Positions 24,186-32,362 of a stretch of DNA of 64,000 nt are shown piece by piece; the stretch's first letter is position 1, and each line of letters begins with the position of its first letter. Below the pieces are notes generated by a model that was not told where the DNA came from, made no database searches, and saw only the letters and a program-made list of their open reading frames with translations. The position numbers were made by a program, and so were the translations under genes. Origin of the DNA: Glycomyces arizonensis DSM 44726 (GTDB lineage Bacteria; Actinomycetota; Actinomycetes; Mycobacteriales; Micromonosporaceae). Location: the NCBI RefSeq assembly GCF_000482705.1, contig NZ_AXWO01000008.1, positions 150,593-214,592 on the forward strand, written 5' to 3'.

Positions 24186-25196
24186 ATGCCGGCAACACTC
24201 CGCGACGTCGCCGAACTGGCGCAGGTCTCCGTCCGCACCGTTTCCAACGTGGTGAGCGGTTACGCCCACGTCAGCGAGCGCATGCGCCAGCGCGTGCTGC
24301 GCGCGATCGAGGAGCTCGACTACCGCCCCAACCCCGTGGCCCGCACCCTCCGCACCGGCCGCACGGGGATGCTCGCGCTCGTCGTTCCCGAGATCGACGT
24401 ACCTTACTTCAGCGAGCTCGCCCGCGACGTGATCGACGCGGCCGCCGAGTGCGGATACCGGGTCATGATCGACCAGACCGGGCACGACCACGAGCGCGAG
24501 CGGCGGCTGCTCATGGGCGAGGACCGCACGATGCTCTTCGACGGGATCCTCTTCAGCCCGCTGGTGACGAAGGCCGAGCTGCTCGACATGCACCGCTCCG
24601 AGCACCTGCCGCTGGTGCTGCTCGGCGAGCACGAGTTCGACGGCAGGTACGACCATGTGGCGATCGACAACGTGCGGGCCGCGCGGGACGCGGTGGAGCA
24701 CCTGATCGCGCTCGGGCGCACGCGCATCGCCGCGATCGGAGCGCAGCCCTTGGAGGAGTACGCGACGCCGCTGCTGCGCACGGCCGGTTACGAGGCGGCG
24801 CTGGAGGAAGCGGGCCTGGAGGTGCGGTCCGAGTACGCCACACCGGCGCCGCACTACAGCCGCACCGACGGCTACGAGGCCGCGAAGGCGCTGCTGGAGG
24901 CCTCCCCGCGCCCGGACGCGGTCTTCTGCTTCTCGGACCTGCTCGCGGTGGGCGCGATGCGGGCGGTGTTCGACGCCGGGCTCAGCGTCCCCGAGGACGT
25001 GGCCGTGATCGGCATCGACGACATCGAGGAGGGCCGCTTCACGCGGCCGTCGCTGAGCACCGTCTCGCTGGACACGCCGTTCATCGCCCGCGAGGCGGTC
25101 CGCCGGATCACGGCGCGGATCGACGACCCGGAGGCCTCGGCCGAGGAGATCGTGGCCCCGCACCGCCTCGTCCCCCGGGAGAGCACGCTCGGCTGA
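24186..25196 (+). CDS. LacI-family transcriptional regulator of the GH2/sialidase-like regulon
   Basis: A 336-residue LacI repressor. The HTH starts at once: TLRDVAELAQVSVRTVSNVVSGY at residues about 3-25, then the hinge motif RPNPVARTLRTGRTGMLALVV. The effector domain carries YFSELARDVIDAAAECGYRV, DAVFCFSDLLAVGAMRAVFDAG and AVIGIDDIEEGRFTRPSLSTV. The second ATG (MPATLRD) is preferred to the one 9 bases earlier because it gives the usual HTH position and the AGGATGG segment then acts as ribosome site. It is divergent from the ABC operon, with two operators between and two more in front of the next gene, so it very probably controls all three units. Confidence 0.9.
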   Translation: MPATLRDVAELAQVSVRTVSNVVSGYAHVSERMRQRVLRAIEELDYRPNPVARTLRTGRTGMLALVVPEIDVPYFSELARDVIDAAAECGYRVMIDQTGHDHERERRLLMGEDRTMLFDGILFSPLVTKAELLDMHRSEHLPLVLLGEHEFDGRYDHVAIDNVRAARDAVEHLIALGRTRIAAIGAQPLEEYATPLLRTAGYEAALEEAGLEVRSEYATPAPHYSRTDGYEAAKALLEASPRPDAVFCFSDLLAVGAMRAVFDAGLSVPEDVAVIGIDDIEEGRFTRPSLSTVSLDTPFIAREAVRRITARIDDPEASAEEIVAPHRLVPRESTLG

Positions 25197-25439
25197 AGCC
25201 GTCCGGCAACCCGACCGGGCGCCCTCCTGTTCGGTCACCACCCGAACTCGTTCCCCGAGAGCGCACGCTCGCTCAGGGACGTCCGGTGGCTCGGACCGGC
25301 CGCTGTCCCGACCGCCCTCCCATCGCCCGCCGCCCCGGCACCGCACGCCGCCGCACTGCGGGAGACCCCGTTCCCACCCGCCGTGCTGTCGGCCTTCCAG
25401 GCGCAGCACCAGTGATCGACTCCCGGCCGAAAACTGCCC

Positions 25440-25456
25440 CTTGCAACGTAGGCAAA
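25440..25456. promoter_or_regulatory. LacI operator site 3 (inverted orientation)
   Basis: CTTGCAACGTAGGCAAA, whose complement reads TTTGCCTACGTTGCAAG, matching sites 1 and 2 at all but the last base. It lies 66 bases before the sialidase-like ATG. Confidence 0.75.
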
Positions 25457-25470
25457 TTACTGGCATGGTG

Positions 25471-25487
25471 TTTGCAACGTCTGCAAA
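25471..25487. promoter_or_regulatory. LacI operator site 4
   Basis: TTTGCAACGTCTGCAAA, a near-perfect palindrome centred 31 bp from site 3, the same spacing as sites 1 and 2. It ties the secreted enzyme to the same repressor. Confidence 0.8.
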
Positions 25488-25521
25488 TATGCAGATGCCT
25501 CGCATCCACAGGAGGAACCCC

Positions 25522-27186
25522 ATGACGGGAACCAGTCAGTGGGCCGCCCCGGCGCGACGCGCATTCGCGCTGCTGGCGGCCGCGATCCTCGCCCTCGCCG
25601 GAGCCCTCGTGACCGCCTCGCCGGCCGCCGCCGAGCCCGGCTCCGTGCTCTACTCCCCCGACCTCGGCGCCTACCCCGGCGGCACCGCGGGCTACCCGCG
25701 CGCCATCCGCCTCGACCACGACGGCTCGTCCGCCCAGACCATGCTCGCCACCTTCGCCAAGGGCGGCCACGGCGGACCCACCACCCTCCCGATCTACCGC
25801 AGCGCGGACGGCGGGCAGAGCTGGAGCCAGATCTCCGAACTCGGCTCCCACACCCCCGGCTGGGACCTGGAGGCCCCCACCCTCTTCGAGGTCCCGCGCG
25901 ACATCACCGGCCTGAATCGAGGCGACCTGCTCGCCGCGGGCACCGCCTGGGACGTCGGGGACTACACGGCGCAGAAGGTCGAGGTCTTCAAGAGCACCGA
26001 CGGCGGCCACACGTGGTCGTACCTGTCGAACTGCACCCAGACCTCGGGCCAGCCGAACGGCTGGGGCCAGGGCATCTGGGAGCCGACGTTCCTCGTCGCC
26101 GACAACGGCGCGCTCGCCTGCTTCATCTCCGACGAGCGGCCCGCGAACAGCCCCACCAACAACCAGCGCATCGGCCACTACACGTCCACCGACGGCGGGG
26201 CGACGTGGAGCGCGGCCATCACCGAGGACGTCGTCTTCCCCAATGACGATCTCGCGCGGCCGGGCATGCAGACCTTCGCCGCGCTGCCCGACGGCCGGTT
26301 CGCCATGAGCTACGAGCTGTGCCGCGACGCCACCGACGCCGACCACGCGTGCGAGGTCTACATCAAGTTCAGCGACGACGGCCTCTACTGGGGACCGGCG
26401 GGCGACCGCGGCACGCTCGTGCGGACCTCGGACGACCGCGAACTGCTCCACACGCCCTACCTCTCCTGGACCCCCGGCGGCGGTCCGAACGGGACGCTGC
26501 TGCTCTCGGGGCAGCGCGTGGTCGCCGGGCCGACGGGGAACAAGACGGTCCTCGAAGAGTCCGGCACGGTGCTGTTCGCGAACCGGAACCTCGGCGCGGG
26601 CGACTGGTTCGAGGCGTCCACGCCCGTGGACGTCGACCCGACCGGCGGCTACAACACCGGTGAGCCCTCCTGCCCGGGCTACTCCACGCCCGCCATCCCG
26701 CGTGAGGACGGCACGAGCTACCTCTACCTCGCGGCGACCTGGCTGGGCCGGAACAACCAGTGCGAGGTCCGCTTCGGCATCGGCCACGTGCCCGGCCCGA
26801 CCGGCGCGATCGTGAACCCGCAGAGCGGGAAGTGCCTCGACGTGGACACGAACACGGCCGCGAACGGGAACCGCGCGCAGCTGTGGACATGCGGGATCGC
26901 GACCGGCCAGGACTGGTCGGTGAACGCCGACGGCACGATCCGCGCCTTCGGCAAGTGCCTCGACGTGGACGCGCAGGGCACGGCCAACTTCACGCCCGTG
27001 CAGCTGTGGGAGTGCAACGGCTCAGGGGCCCAGCAGTGGCGGCCGCAGTCGAACGGCTCCCTGCTGAACCCGCAGTCCGGCCGCTGCCTCGACGTGCCGC
27101 AGGGCAACACCGCCGACGGCACCAAGCTGCAGATCTACGACTGCAACGGCCTGTGGACCCAGGTCTGGAACCTGCCGTCCTCATAG
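25522..27186 (+). CDS. secreted sialidase-fold (GH33/GH93-like) glycosidase with C-terminal ricin-B lectin domain
   Basis: A 554-residue secreted protein. A Sec signal (ARRAFALLAAAILALAGALV, ending PAAAEP) is followed by a beta-propeller, residues about 40-425, with Asp-box repeats YRSADGGQSWSQ, KSTDGGHTWSY and YTSTDGGATWSA. The stretch GIWEPTFLVADNGALACFISDERP is more like GH93 exo-arabinanases than bacterial sialidases, and no clear FRIP motif is seen. The last 125 residues form a ricin-B/CBM13 trefoil with three repeats (NPQSGKCLDVDTNT, FGKCLDVDAQGT, NPQSGRCLDVPQGN, each with a later W). AGGAGG precedes the ATG. Two operators link it to the neighbouring LacI and transporter, so its products are probably what that transporter imports. 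Substrate uncertain: an arabinan or a sialoside. Confidence 0.8.
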   Translation: MTGTSQWAAPARRAFALLAAAILALAGALVTASPAAAEPGSVLYSPDLGAYPGGTAGYPRAIRLDHDGSSAQTMLATFAKGGHGGPTTLPIYRSADGGQSWSQISELGSHTPGWDLEAPTLFEVPRDITGLNRGDLLAAGTAWDVGDYTAQKVEVFKSTDGGHTWSYLSNCTQTSGQPNGWGQGIWEPTFLVADNGALACFISDERPANSPTNNQRIGHYTSTDGGATWSAAITEDVVFPNDDLARPGMQTFAALPDGRFAMSYELCRDATDADHACEVYIKFSDDGLYWGPAGDRGTLVRTSDDRELLHTPYLSWTPGGGPNGTLLLSGQRVVAGPTGNKTVLEESGTVLFANRNLGAGDWFEASTPVDVDPTGGYNTGEPSCPGYSTPAIPREDGTSYLYLAATWLGRNNQCEVRFGIGHVPGPTGAIVNPQSGKCLDVDTNTAANGNRAQLWTCGIATGQDWSVNADGTIRAFGKCLDVDAQGTANFTPVQLWECNGSGAQQWRPQSNGSLLNPQSGRCLDVPQGNTADGTKLQIYDCNGLWTQVWNLPSS

Positions 27187-27191
27187 GATAA

Positions 27192-27226
27192 CGCCGCCGG
27201 GTCGCGCACGGCGCGGCCCGGCGGCG
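27192..27226 (+). terminator. terminator hairpin after the sialidase-like gene
   Basis: A 10-bp perfect stem, CGCCGCCGGG with CCCGGCGGCG, extended by partly paired TCGCGC/GCGCGG, five bases after the stop codon. Confidence 0.65.
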
Positions 27227-27241
27227 GGACCGGGCGGGAAG

Positions 27242-27400
27242 GCGCGGCTGATCGACCCCGAGCGCTTCCCCGCCGTCGCCGCGGCCATGGCCGAGGGCGC
27301 GATCGACGACCAGGGCGACATCGACGAGGAGTTCCGCTTCCAGCTCGAACGGGTCCTCGACGGCGTCCAGGTGCTCCTCGCCGAGACCGGATCGGGCTGA
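27242..27400 (+). pseudogene. remnant of a TetR-family regulator (C-terminal end only)
   Basis: An open frame of 52 codons with no usable start or ribosome site ends in TGA at 27400. The translation includes IDPERFPAVAAAMAEGAIDD, then DEEFRFQLERVLDGVQVLLAE. The 'FxFxLERxLDGV' ending and the 'RFPAVAAA' segment are typical of the TetR C-terminal domain (TetR_C_1 type). The whole DNA-binding half is missing; the sialidase-like terminator lies immediately before it. It looks like a relic left after a rearrangement. Confidence 0.6.
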
Positions 27401-27407
27401 GGCGCCT

Positions 27408-28460
27408 TCAGTCGCGCGTCGGCGGTCTCCCGTTGCCCGAGGAGACGGCCGTCGACTCCCTGGGCACGAGGCGGCATTCGACGACGGTCACGCCCTTGTC
27501 CACGACCTTGCCGTCGATGGCGTCGACCATCTTGGATGCCGCCACCATGCCGACGTCGGGCAGGTTGAGGTCGATGCTCGACAGCTGCGGGTGGTTGGCC
27601 TCGACCATGACCGTCCAGTTGTCGAAGCCGATGACGCCGACGTCGTCGGGCACCGAGAGGCCCATGGCCTGCAGCGCCGCGGTGGCGCCGCGCGCGATCA
27701 TGTCGTTGCCGCACAGGATCCCGTCGACCTCGGCGCCGCTGTGGACCAGCTGCATCGTGGCCTGGCGCCCCCACTGCTCGCTCCACTCGCCGAACAGCGG
27801 CTCGGCGACCAGGTCGAGCCCCTGCTCGGCCAGGACCCTGCGGGCGGCGGCGGTCTTGGTGGCGGCGGTGTCCTCCTGCTGCGGGCCGAGGATGCACGCG
27901 ACGCGGCGGCGGCCGGTCGCGAGCAGGTGGCGCACGGCCAGCTCGGCGCTCCCGGCGTCGTCGGGCACGACGGACACGTCGTCGGGGTCGGTCGACGCGG
28001 CCATCACGTAGACCACGGGCACGTCGGCGGCGCCGCGCAGCGGCGAGCGGGTGAACCGGTCGCACGGGCTGCCCACGGCGAGGATGCCGTCGACGTGGCG
28101 CCGCAGCAGCGAGTCGACGAAGTGCTGCTCGCGTATGGGGTCGCCGCGGCCGTCGCACACGAGGAAGGCGATGTCGTGCTCGGCGAACTTCGCCATCACG
28201 CCGAGCAGGACCGGGGCGGTGCGCCGCCTGCCGAAGGGCTCCCAGGTCACCAGGCCGACAGTCAGGTTGCGGTCCTCCGCGTCCGGGCGCGGGGGCGTCC
28301 GGCTCGACTTGAGGCCGAGTTCGCGTGCGGCTTCGAGGATGCGCTCGCGGGTGTCGGGGTGGACCGATCCCCTGCCGGACAGGGCCTTGGACACCGTCCC
28401 CGGTGAGACCCCCGCCAGCGCGGCGACGTCGCGGGCGGTGACGCGTTTCCGGTGTTCCAT
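27408..28460 (-). CDS. LacI-family transcriptional regulator (third LacI)
   Basis: A 350-residue LacI protein. HTH: VTARDVAALAGVSPGTVSKALSGRG at residues about 7-31. Effector domain: LTVGLVTWEPFGRRRTAPVLLGV, DGILCGNDMIARGATAALQAMG and GVIGFDNWTVMVEANHPQLSSID, similar to arabinose/sugar-binding LacI proteins. It lies 142 bp downstream of the GH127 gene on the same strand, so it may be read from that operon or from its own promoter. Several GGAAAC/GTTTCC elements lie just upstream. The region before it has no clear terminator. Confidence 0.88.
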   Translation of the reverse strand: MEHRKRVTARDVAALAGVSPGTVSKALSGRGSVHPDTRERILEAARELGLKSSRTPPRPDAEDRNLTVGLVTWEPFGRRRTAPVLLGVMAKFAEHDIAFLVCDGRGDPIREQHFVDSLLRRHVDGILAVGSPCDRFTRSPLRGAADVPVVYVMAASTDPDDVSVVPDDAGSAELAVRHLLATGRRRVACILGPQQEDTAATKTAAARRVLAEQGLDLVAEPLFGEWSEQWGRQATMQLVHSGAEVDGILCGNDMIARGATAALQAMGLSVPDDVGVIGFDNWTVMVEANHPQLSSIDLNLPDVGMVAASKMVDAIDGKVVDKGVTVVECRLVPRESTAVSSGNGRPPTRD

Positions 28461-28602
28461 GGCCGCGACGCTACCAGGTGTTTCCCGAAGTTTCCGATGC
28501 GATCGCGTCGGCCACCTGGCGACGGACTCGGTCGACACTCGGCCCCGGAAACATTTGGAAGCGTTCTCCGAGCATGTCGCGCCGGATCCGGGCGCCCGCG
28601 CC

Positions 28603-30540
28603 TCACGCCAGAGGGAGGAACACCCGCATCGCCGAGCCTCCCCGCCGCGCCCAGCGGTAGTACGGGATGAGCCGCAGCTCGCGCTCCGGTCCCGCGTCGC
28701 CGGTCGGCGGGGCCGGGCGGTACGGCGGGCGCCCCGGCGACTCCGTTCGCGCCGGGGCGGAGCGGGTGCGCACGAGAGCGCCGTCGCCTTCGGCTCGCAG
28801 GGGGCCGGAGACGTCGACGCGCATGTCTTCAAGGGACTGATCCGGCGGCAGGTCGACCGACTCCGCGCACAGCACCAGCGGCCCGCGCTCGACGGCGACG
28901 CAGCCGCGCACGGCGTCGATGCGCTCATCGGGCCAGGTCAGGCGGGGTGCGGTCGGCAGTTCGAGCACGATGACCGCGCCGGGTGCGAGCGGGCCGCGCA
29001 CGTCGGCCCAGCCCGGTTCGACGTCCCGTTCTCCGGAGCCGTCGGACAGCGTGGCGCCGTCCGCCCAGTGCGGCACGCGCAGCCGCAGGCCGGAGCGCGC
29101 AGGCGCGTCGACGACTTCGATCCGCACGGTGCCCGCGTGCGGGTACTCGGTCGCGATGCGCAGCGCCAGTTCGCCCTCGGCGAGCGCGAGGCGCATCTCG
29201 CCCGCCGCGTACTGGAGCAGCGAGACGGTGTCCCCCTCCGCGGTGTTCTCCTCCACTGTGGCCGCGTACGCCTGCCAGCTCGCCAGGGTCCTCGCCAGGT
29301 TCGTCGGGCAGCACGAGACGTCGAACCAGGGGGCGCGCACGCCGCCCTCGGCGCGCGGGTTCACCGCGTCCGGGCGCACGTCGGCCGCGGCGCTGCGCTG
29401 GTGCAGCGGGTTGGCGTAGAAGAACGAGCGGCCGTCCTCGGCGGGCGAGGCCGCGATGACGTTGTAGAAGGTCCGCTCCATCAGGTCCGCATAGCGCACG
29501 TCGCCCGTGGCGAGATGCAGGCGCCAGGACACCATCACCGAGGCGATGCCCGCACACGTCTCGCAGTAGGCGCGATCGGGCGGCAGCTCCCAGTCCTCGC
29601 CGAAGCCCTCGTCCTGGTGGCGCGAGCCCATGCCGCCGGTCAGGTACGTGCGGCGCTCCACCGAGCGAGCCCACTGCCGCTCCACGGCGGCCAGCAGTGC
29701 CGCGTCGCCGGTGTCGACCGCGACGTCGACCGCGCCCGCCGCCAGGTACAGCGCGCGCACCGCGTGCCCGCGCCAGACCTCGGCCTCGCGCACGGGCACG
29801 TCGTCCTGGAAGTACGAGGCGTCGAGCAGCGCGATCGGCGCGAGCGTGCCCCGGCCGCGCCGCTCCACGAACACCCGCGCCTGCTCGGAGTACCGCGGCT
29901 CGCCCAGCGCGCGGCCGAACTCGGCGAGGCCGACCTCGATCTCGGGGTGGCCGCAGATGCCGGGGTTCCCGTCCGGCCCGAACTCGCGGCACACGTGGTC
30001 GGCGGCACGCCTCGCCACGTCCACGAGCTTGTCCTCCCCTACCGTGCGCACGCGCGCGACGGCCGCCTGGAGCAGGTGCCCGACGCAGTACAGCTCGTGC
30101 CCCGAGGAAAGGTCCGAGTACCGGCCGGGCTGACCGGCGTGCCCGTAGCAGGTGTTGAGGTACCCGTCCTCGTCCTGGGCCGCGGCGATGCGTCCGGTGA
30201 GCGCTTCCAGGGCCTCGTTGACCCACGTCTCTCCCGTGCGGCCGTACTCCCAGGCGAGGGCCTCGGCGAGCTTGTAGATCTCCGAGTCGGAGAACTGCCA
30301 TCCGGGCCGAGGCCCGCCGGTGTCGCCGTCGGCCACGCGGTCGAAGTTCGCGATCCAGCCCAGGCGCTCCATCCACTCCAGGCAGTGCTTGAGTGTGGCG
30401 TTCGCGTTCCGCTCCTGGAGCTCTCCCCAGAAGCCGCCGGTCAGGCGCAGGTCGTCCGGCCCGATGCCGCGGCGGCCGCCGCCGAGCGGGACGACCGGTG
30501 CGGCAGGGGGCGGGGTGGAGCGTGGGGCGTGGTGGTGCAC
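28603..30540 (-). CDS. beta-L-arabinofuranosidase, GH127 (DUF1680) family
   Basis: A 645-residue cytosolic GH127 enzyme, predicted to release L-arabinose from beta-L-arabinofuranosides. The start is GTG after AAGGACTGATCC. The (alpha/alpha)6 barrel begins LRLTGGFWGELQERN. The zinc/cysteine active site is intact: YCETC gives Glu327 and Cys329, and VSCCPTN gives Cys410 (nucleophile position) and Cys411; the acid/base matches Glu311 in GFGEDWELPP. The Glu-to-Glu spacing of 16 equals that recalled for the Bifidobacterium HypBA1 enzyme. Other family features: YLTGGMGSRHQDEGFG, MVSWRLHLATGD. It follows the CUT1 permease by 3 bases and so acts on the imported product. GH146 and other sister families share this fold, so fine specificity is inferred. 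Confidence 0.9.
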   Translation of the reverse strand: MHHHAPRSTPPPAAPVVPLGGGRRGIGPDDLRLTGGFWGELQERNANATLKHCLEWMERLGWIANFDRVADGDTGGPRPGWQFSDSEIYKLAEALAWEYGRTGETWVNEALEALTGRIAAAQDEDGYLNTCYGHAGQPGRYSDLSSGHELYCVGHLLQAAVARVRTVGEDKLVDVARRAADHVCREFGPDGNPGICGHPEIEVGLAEFGRALGEPRYSEQARVFVERRGRGTLAPIALLDASYFQDDVPVREAEVWRGHAVRALYLAAGAVDVAVDTGDAALLAAVERQWARSVERRTYLTGGMGSRHQDEGFGEDWELPPDRAYCETCAGIASVMVSWRLHLATGDVRYADLMERTFYNVIAASPAEDGRSFFYANPLHQRSAAADVRPDAVNPRAEGGVRAPWFDVSCCPTNLARTLASWQAYAATVEENTAEGDTVSLLQYAAGEMRLALAEGELALRIATEYPHAGTVRIEVVDAPARSGLRLRVPHWADGATLSDGSGERDVEPGWADVRGPLAPGAVIVLELPTAPRLTWPDERIDAVRGCVAVERGPLVLCAESVDLPPDQSLEDMRVDVSGPLRAEGDGALVRTRSAPARTESPGRPPYRPAPPTGDAGPERELRLIPYYRWARRGGSAMRVFLPLA

Positions 30541-30543
30541 GGA

Positions 30544-31359
30544 TCAGTCCTTCACGGCCCCGGCGGTCACGCCGGCGGCCACATAGCGCTGGGCGACGAC
30601 CAGCAGGATCGCCGCGGGGAGGGAGGCGACCACGGCGGTGGCCATGATCGCGTTCCACTGGGTGGTGTTGTTGCCGATGTACTGGTAGATGCCGAGCGTG
30701 ATCGGGACGAACTCGCCGGAGCGGTTGAGCGTCGAGGCGAAGATGAAGTCCGACCACGCCCACAGGAAGGCGAACAGGGACACGGTGAGCGTGGAGTTGC
30801 GGCTGACGGGGAGCACGACCCTGGTGAACGTGCGCCAGGCCCCGGCGCCGTCGATGCGGGCGGCGTGGACGAGGTCCCTCGGGATGCCCGCCATGAACGT
30901 CGTGTAGAGCAGGACGCCGAACGGGACGGCGATGGTCGAGTCGGCCACGATCAGCCCCCACACCGTGTTGAGCAGGCCGAGGCGCACGTAGATCGCGTAG
31001 AATCCCATGGCCATCACGACGGCGGGGATCATCTGGGCCACCAGCAGCAGGAAGTTGAGCGCCCGCCCGCCGCGGAGGTTGAGGACGGCGAGCGCGTAGC
31101 CGGCCGGCGCGGCGATCACGACCGTCAGTGCGACGCAGCCGAGTCCGATGCCCAGGCTCGTGCCGAGCGCGGGCAGCTGCTGCGACAGCGCCGAGGTGTA
31201 GCCCTCGAAGGTCGGATCGGTCGGGAACCAGTGCGGGTCGCTGCGGCGCAGGTCGCCGGTCTGGGTGAGCGAGACGTTCACCATCCAGTAGACGGGGAAC
31301 AGCATGAAGGCGGTGAACACCACGCCGAGGACGGTCTTCGGCCAGGATCGGGCGGTCAT
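30544..31359 (-). CDS. CUT1-type sugar ABC transporter, permease (MalG-like), GH127 operon
   Basis: A 271-residue permease: TVLGVVFTAFMLFPVYWMVNVSL as the first span, EAA loop IPRDLVHAARIDGAGAWRTFTRVVLPVSR, ending RYVAAGVTAGAVKD. ATG overlaps the partner permease stop (ATGA). Works with the next two genes upstream. Confidence 0.9.
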   Translation of the reverse strand: MTARSWPKTVLGVVFTAFMLFPVYWMVNVSLTQTGDLRRSDPHWFPTDPTFEGYTSALSQQLPALGTSLGIGLGCVALTVVIAAPAGYALAVLNLRGGRALNFLLLVAQMIPAVVMAMGFYAIYVRLGLLNTVWGLIVADSTIAVPFGVLLYTTFMAGIPRDLVHAARIDGAGAWRTFTRVVLPVSRNSTLTVSLFAFLWAWSDFIFASTLNRSGEFVPITLGIYQYIGNNTTQWNAIMATAVVASLPAAILLVVAQRYVAAGVTAGAVKD

Positions 31360-32345
31360 GACTTCTCCCATCCGCGCTGCATCCGCAAGTGGACGAATCC
31401 GAAGACGAGCGCGATGACGATGAGCAGGTTGCCGATCGCGGCGGCCGGCGAGAAGTCGGGCTGGCCGGTGCCGAAGGCCTCCCGGTAGGACCAGACCGCG
31501 AGGGTGAGCGAGGAGTCGCCCGGCCCGCCGGTGGTCATTATCCAGATGACGTCGACGACCTTGAGCGTGTAGACGAACCCGAGCAGCAGCGTGATGGCCG
31601 AGACCGGGCGCAGCAGCGGGAAGGTGATGCGCCAGAACCGCTGGCGGGCGGTGACCCCGTCGAGGGAGGCGGCCTCGTAGATCTCGTCGGGAATCTGCTG
31701 GAGCCCGGCGTAGAGGATGACCAGGTTGAACGGGATGCCCAGCCAGATGTTCGCGGTGATCACCGCGATGAGCGCGGTGTCGGGCGAGGTCAGCCAGTTG
31801 ATCTGCGTCCCGCCGAAGGACTCGATGACGGAGTTGATGATCCCGTTGTCGCTGTTGAGCATCCACGCCCACGTCGAGGACGAGACGATCAAGGGCAGCA
31901 GCCACGGCACGAGGAACAGGGCGCGGAGCACGCCCGAGAGGCGGAAGTTCGCGTGGAAGAACACCGCCAGCGCCAGGCCGATCGCGTACTGGAACGCGAT
32001 CGAGACGAGCGTGAACAGGGCGGTGTTGAGCAGGGCGGTCGGGAAGGAGTCGGAGGCGAACACCTCGGTGTACTTCTCGAACCCTGCGAAGGCCGGGTTG
32101 CCCTGGACGAAGGCGCGGACGGTGTAGTCGTGCACGCTCAGTTCGATGTTGCGCCACAGTGGATAGGCGTAGAACACCGCGAGGTAGGCCAGCAGCGGCG
32201 CGGCGAAGCCGATCGCGGTCCATCGCGAGGCCGAGCCGGGGAGTGCGCGGCGACGGCGGGCGTCCCGACCGGGTGCGGCGGGCTTGCCGCCCGCCGCACC
32301 GCCGTCGGACGCACGTCCGGTCGCCTCGACCGAAGTCGTGGTCAT
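31356..32345 (-). CDS. CUT1-type sugar ABC transporter, permease (MalF-like), GH127 operon
   Basis: A 329-residue permease with a 45-residue Gly/Ala-rich cytosolic N-terminus, six spans starting GFAAPLLAYLAVFYAYPLWR, and the EAA loop IPDEIYEAASLDGVTARQRFWRITFPLLRP. It starts 17 bp after the binding-protein stop. Confidence 0.9.
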   Translation of the reverse strand: MTTTSVEATGRASDGGAAGGKPAAPGRDARRRRALPGSASRWTAIGFAAPLLAYLAVFYAYPLWRNIELSVHDYTVRAFVQGNPAFAGFEKYTEVFASDSFPTALLNTALFTLVSIAFQYAIGLALAVFFHANFRLSGVLRALFLVPWLLPLIVSSSTWAWMLNSDNGIINSVIESFGGTQINWLTSPDTALIAVITANIWLGIPFNLVILYAGLQQIPDEIYEAASLDGVTARQRFWRITFPLLRPVSAITLLLGFVYTLKVVDVIWIMTTGGPGDSSLTLAVWSYREAFGTGQPDFSPAAAIGNLLIVIALVFGFVHLRMQRGWEKS

Positions 32346-32362
32346 ACGTGATCCGCTCCGTC

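Larger units (their letters stand above)
25197..25521. other. intergenic region with the sialidase-like gene's control sites
   Basis: No gene is supported in these 325 bases. The left 240 bases are GC-rich with no clear signal; the right end is AT-richer and holds two LacI operators and the AGGAGG ribosome site of the next gene. Confidence 0.6.

Noticed and set aside
27192..27226. Riboswitch or leader for the third lacI gene
   Set aside because: It is on the far side of that gene and five bases after the sialidase-like stop, so it is best read as a terminator.
28051..31488. Plus-strand open frame of about 1,145 codons
   Set aside because: Antisense to GH127, the permease and LacI genes; no motif.
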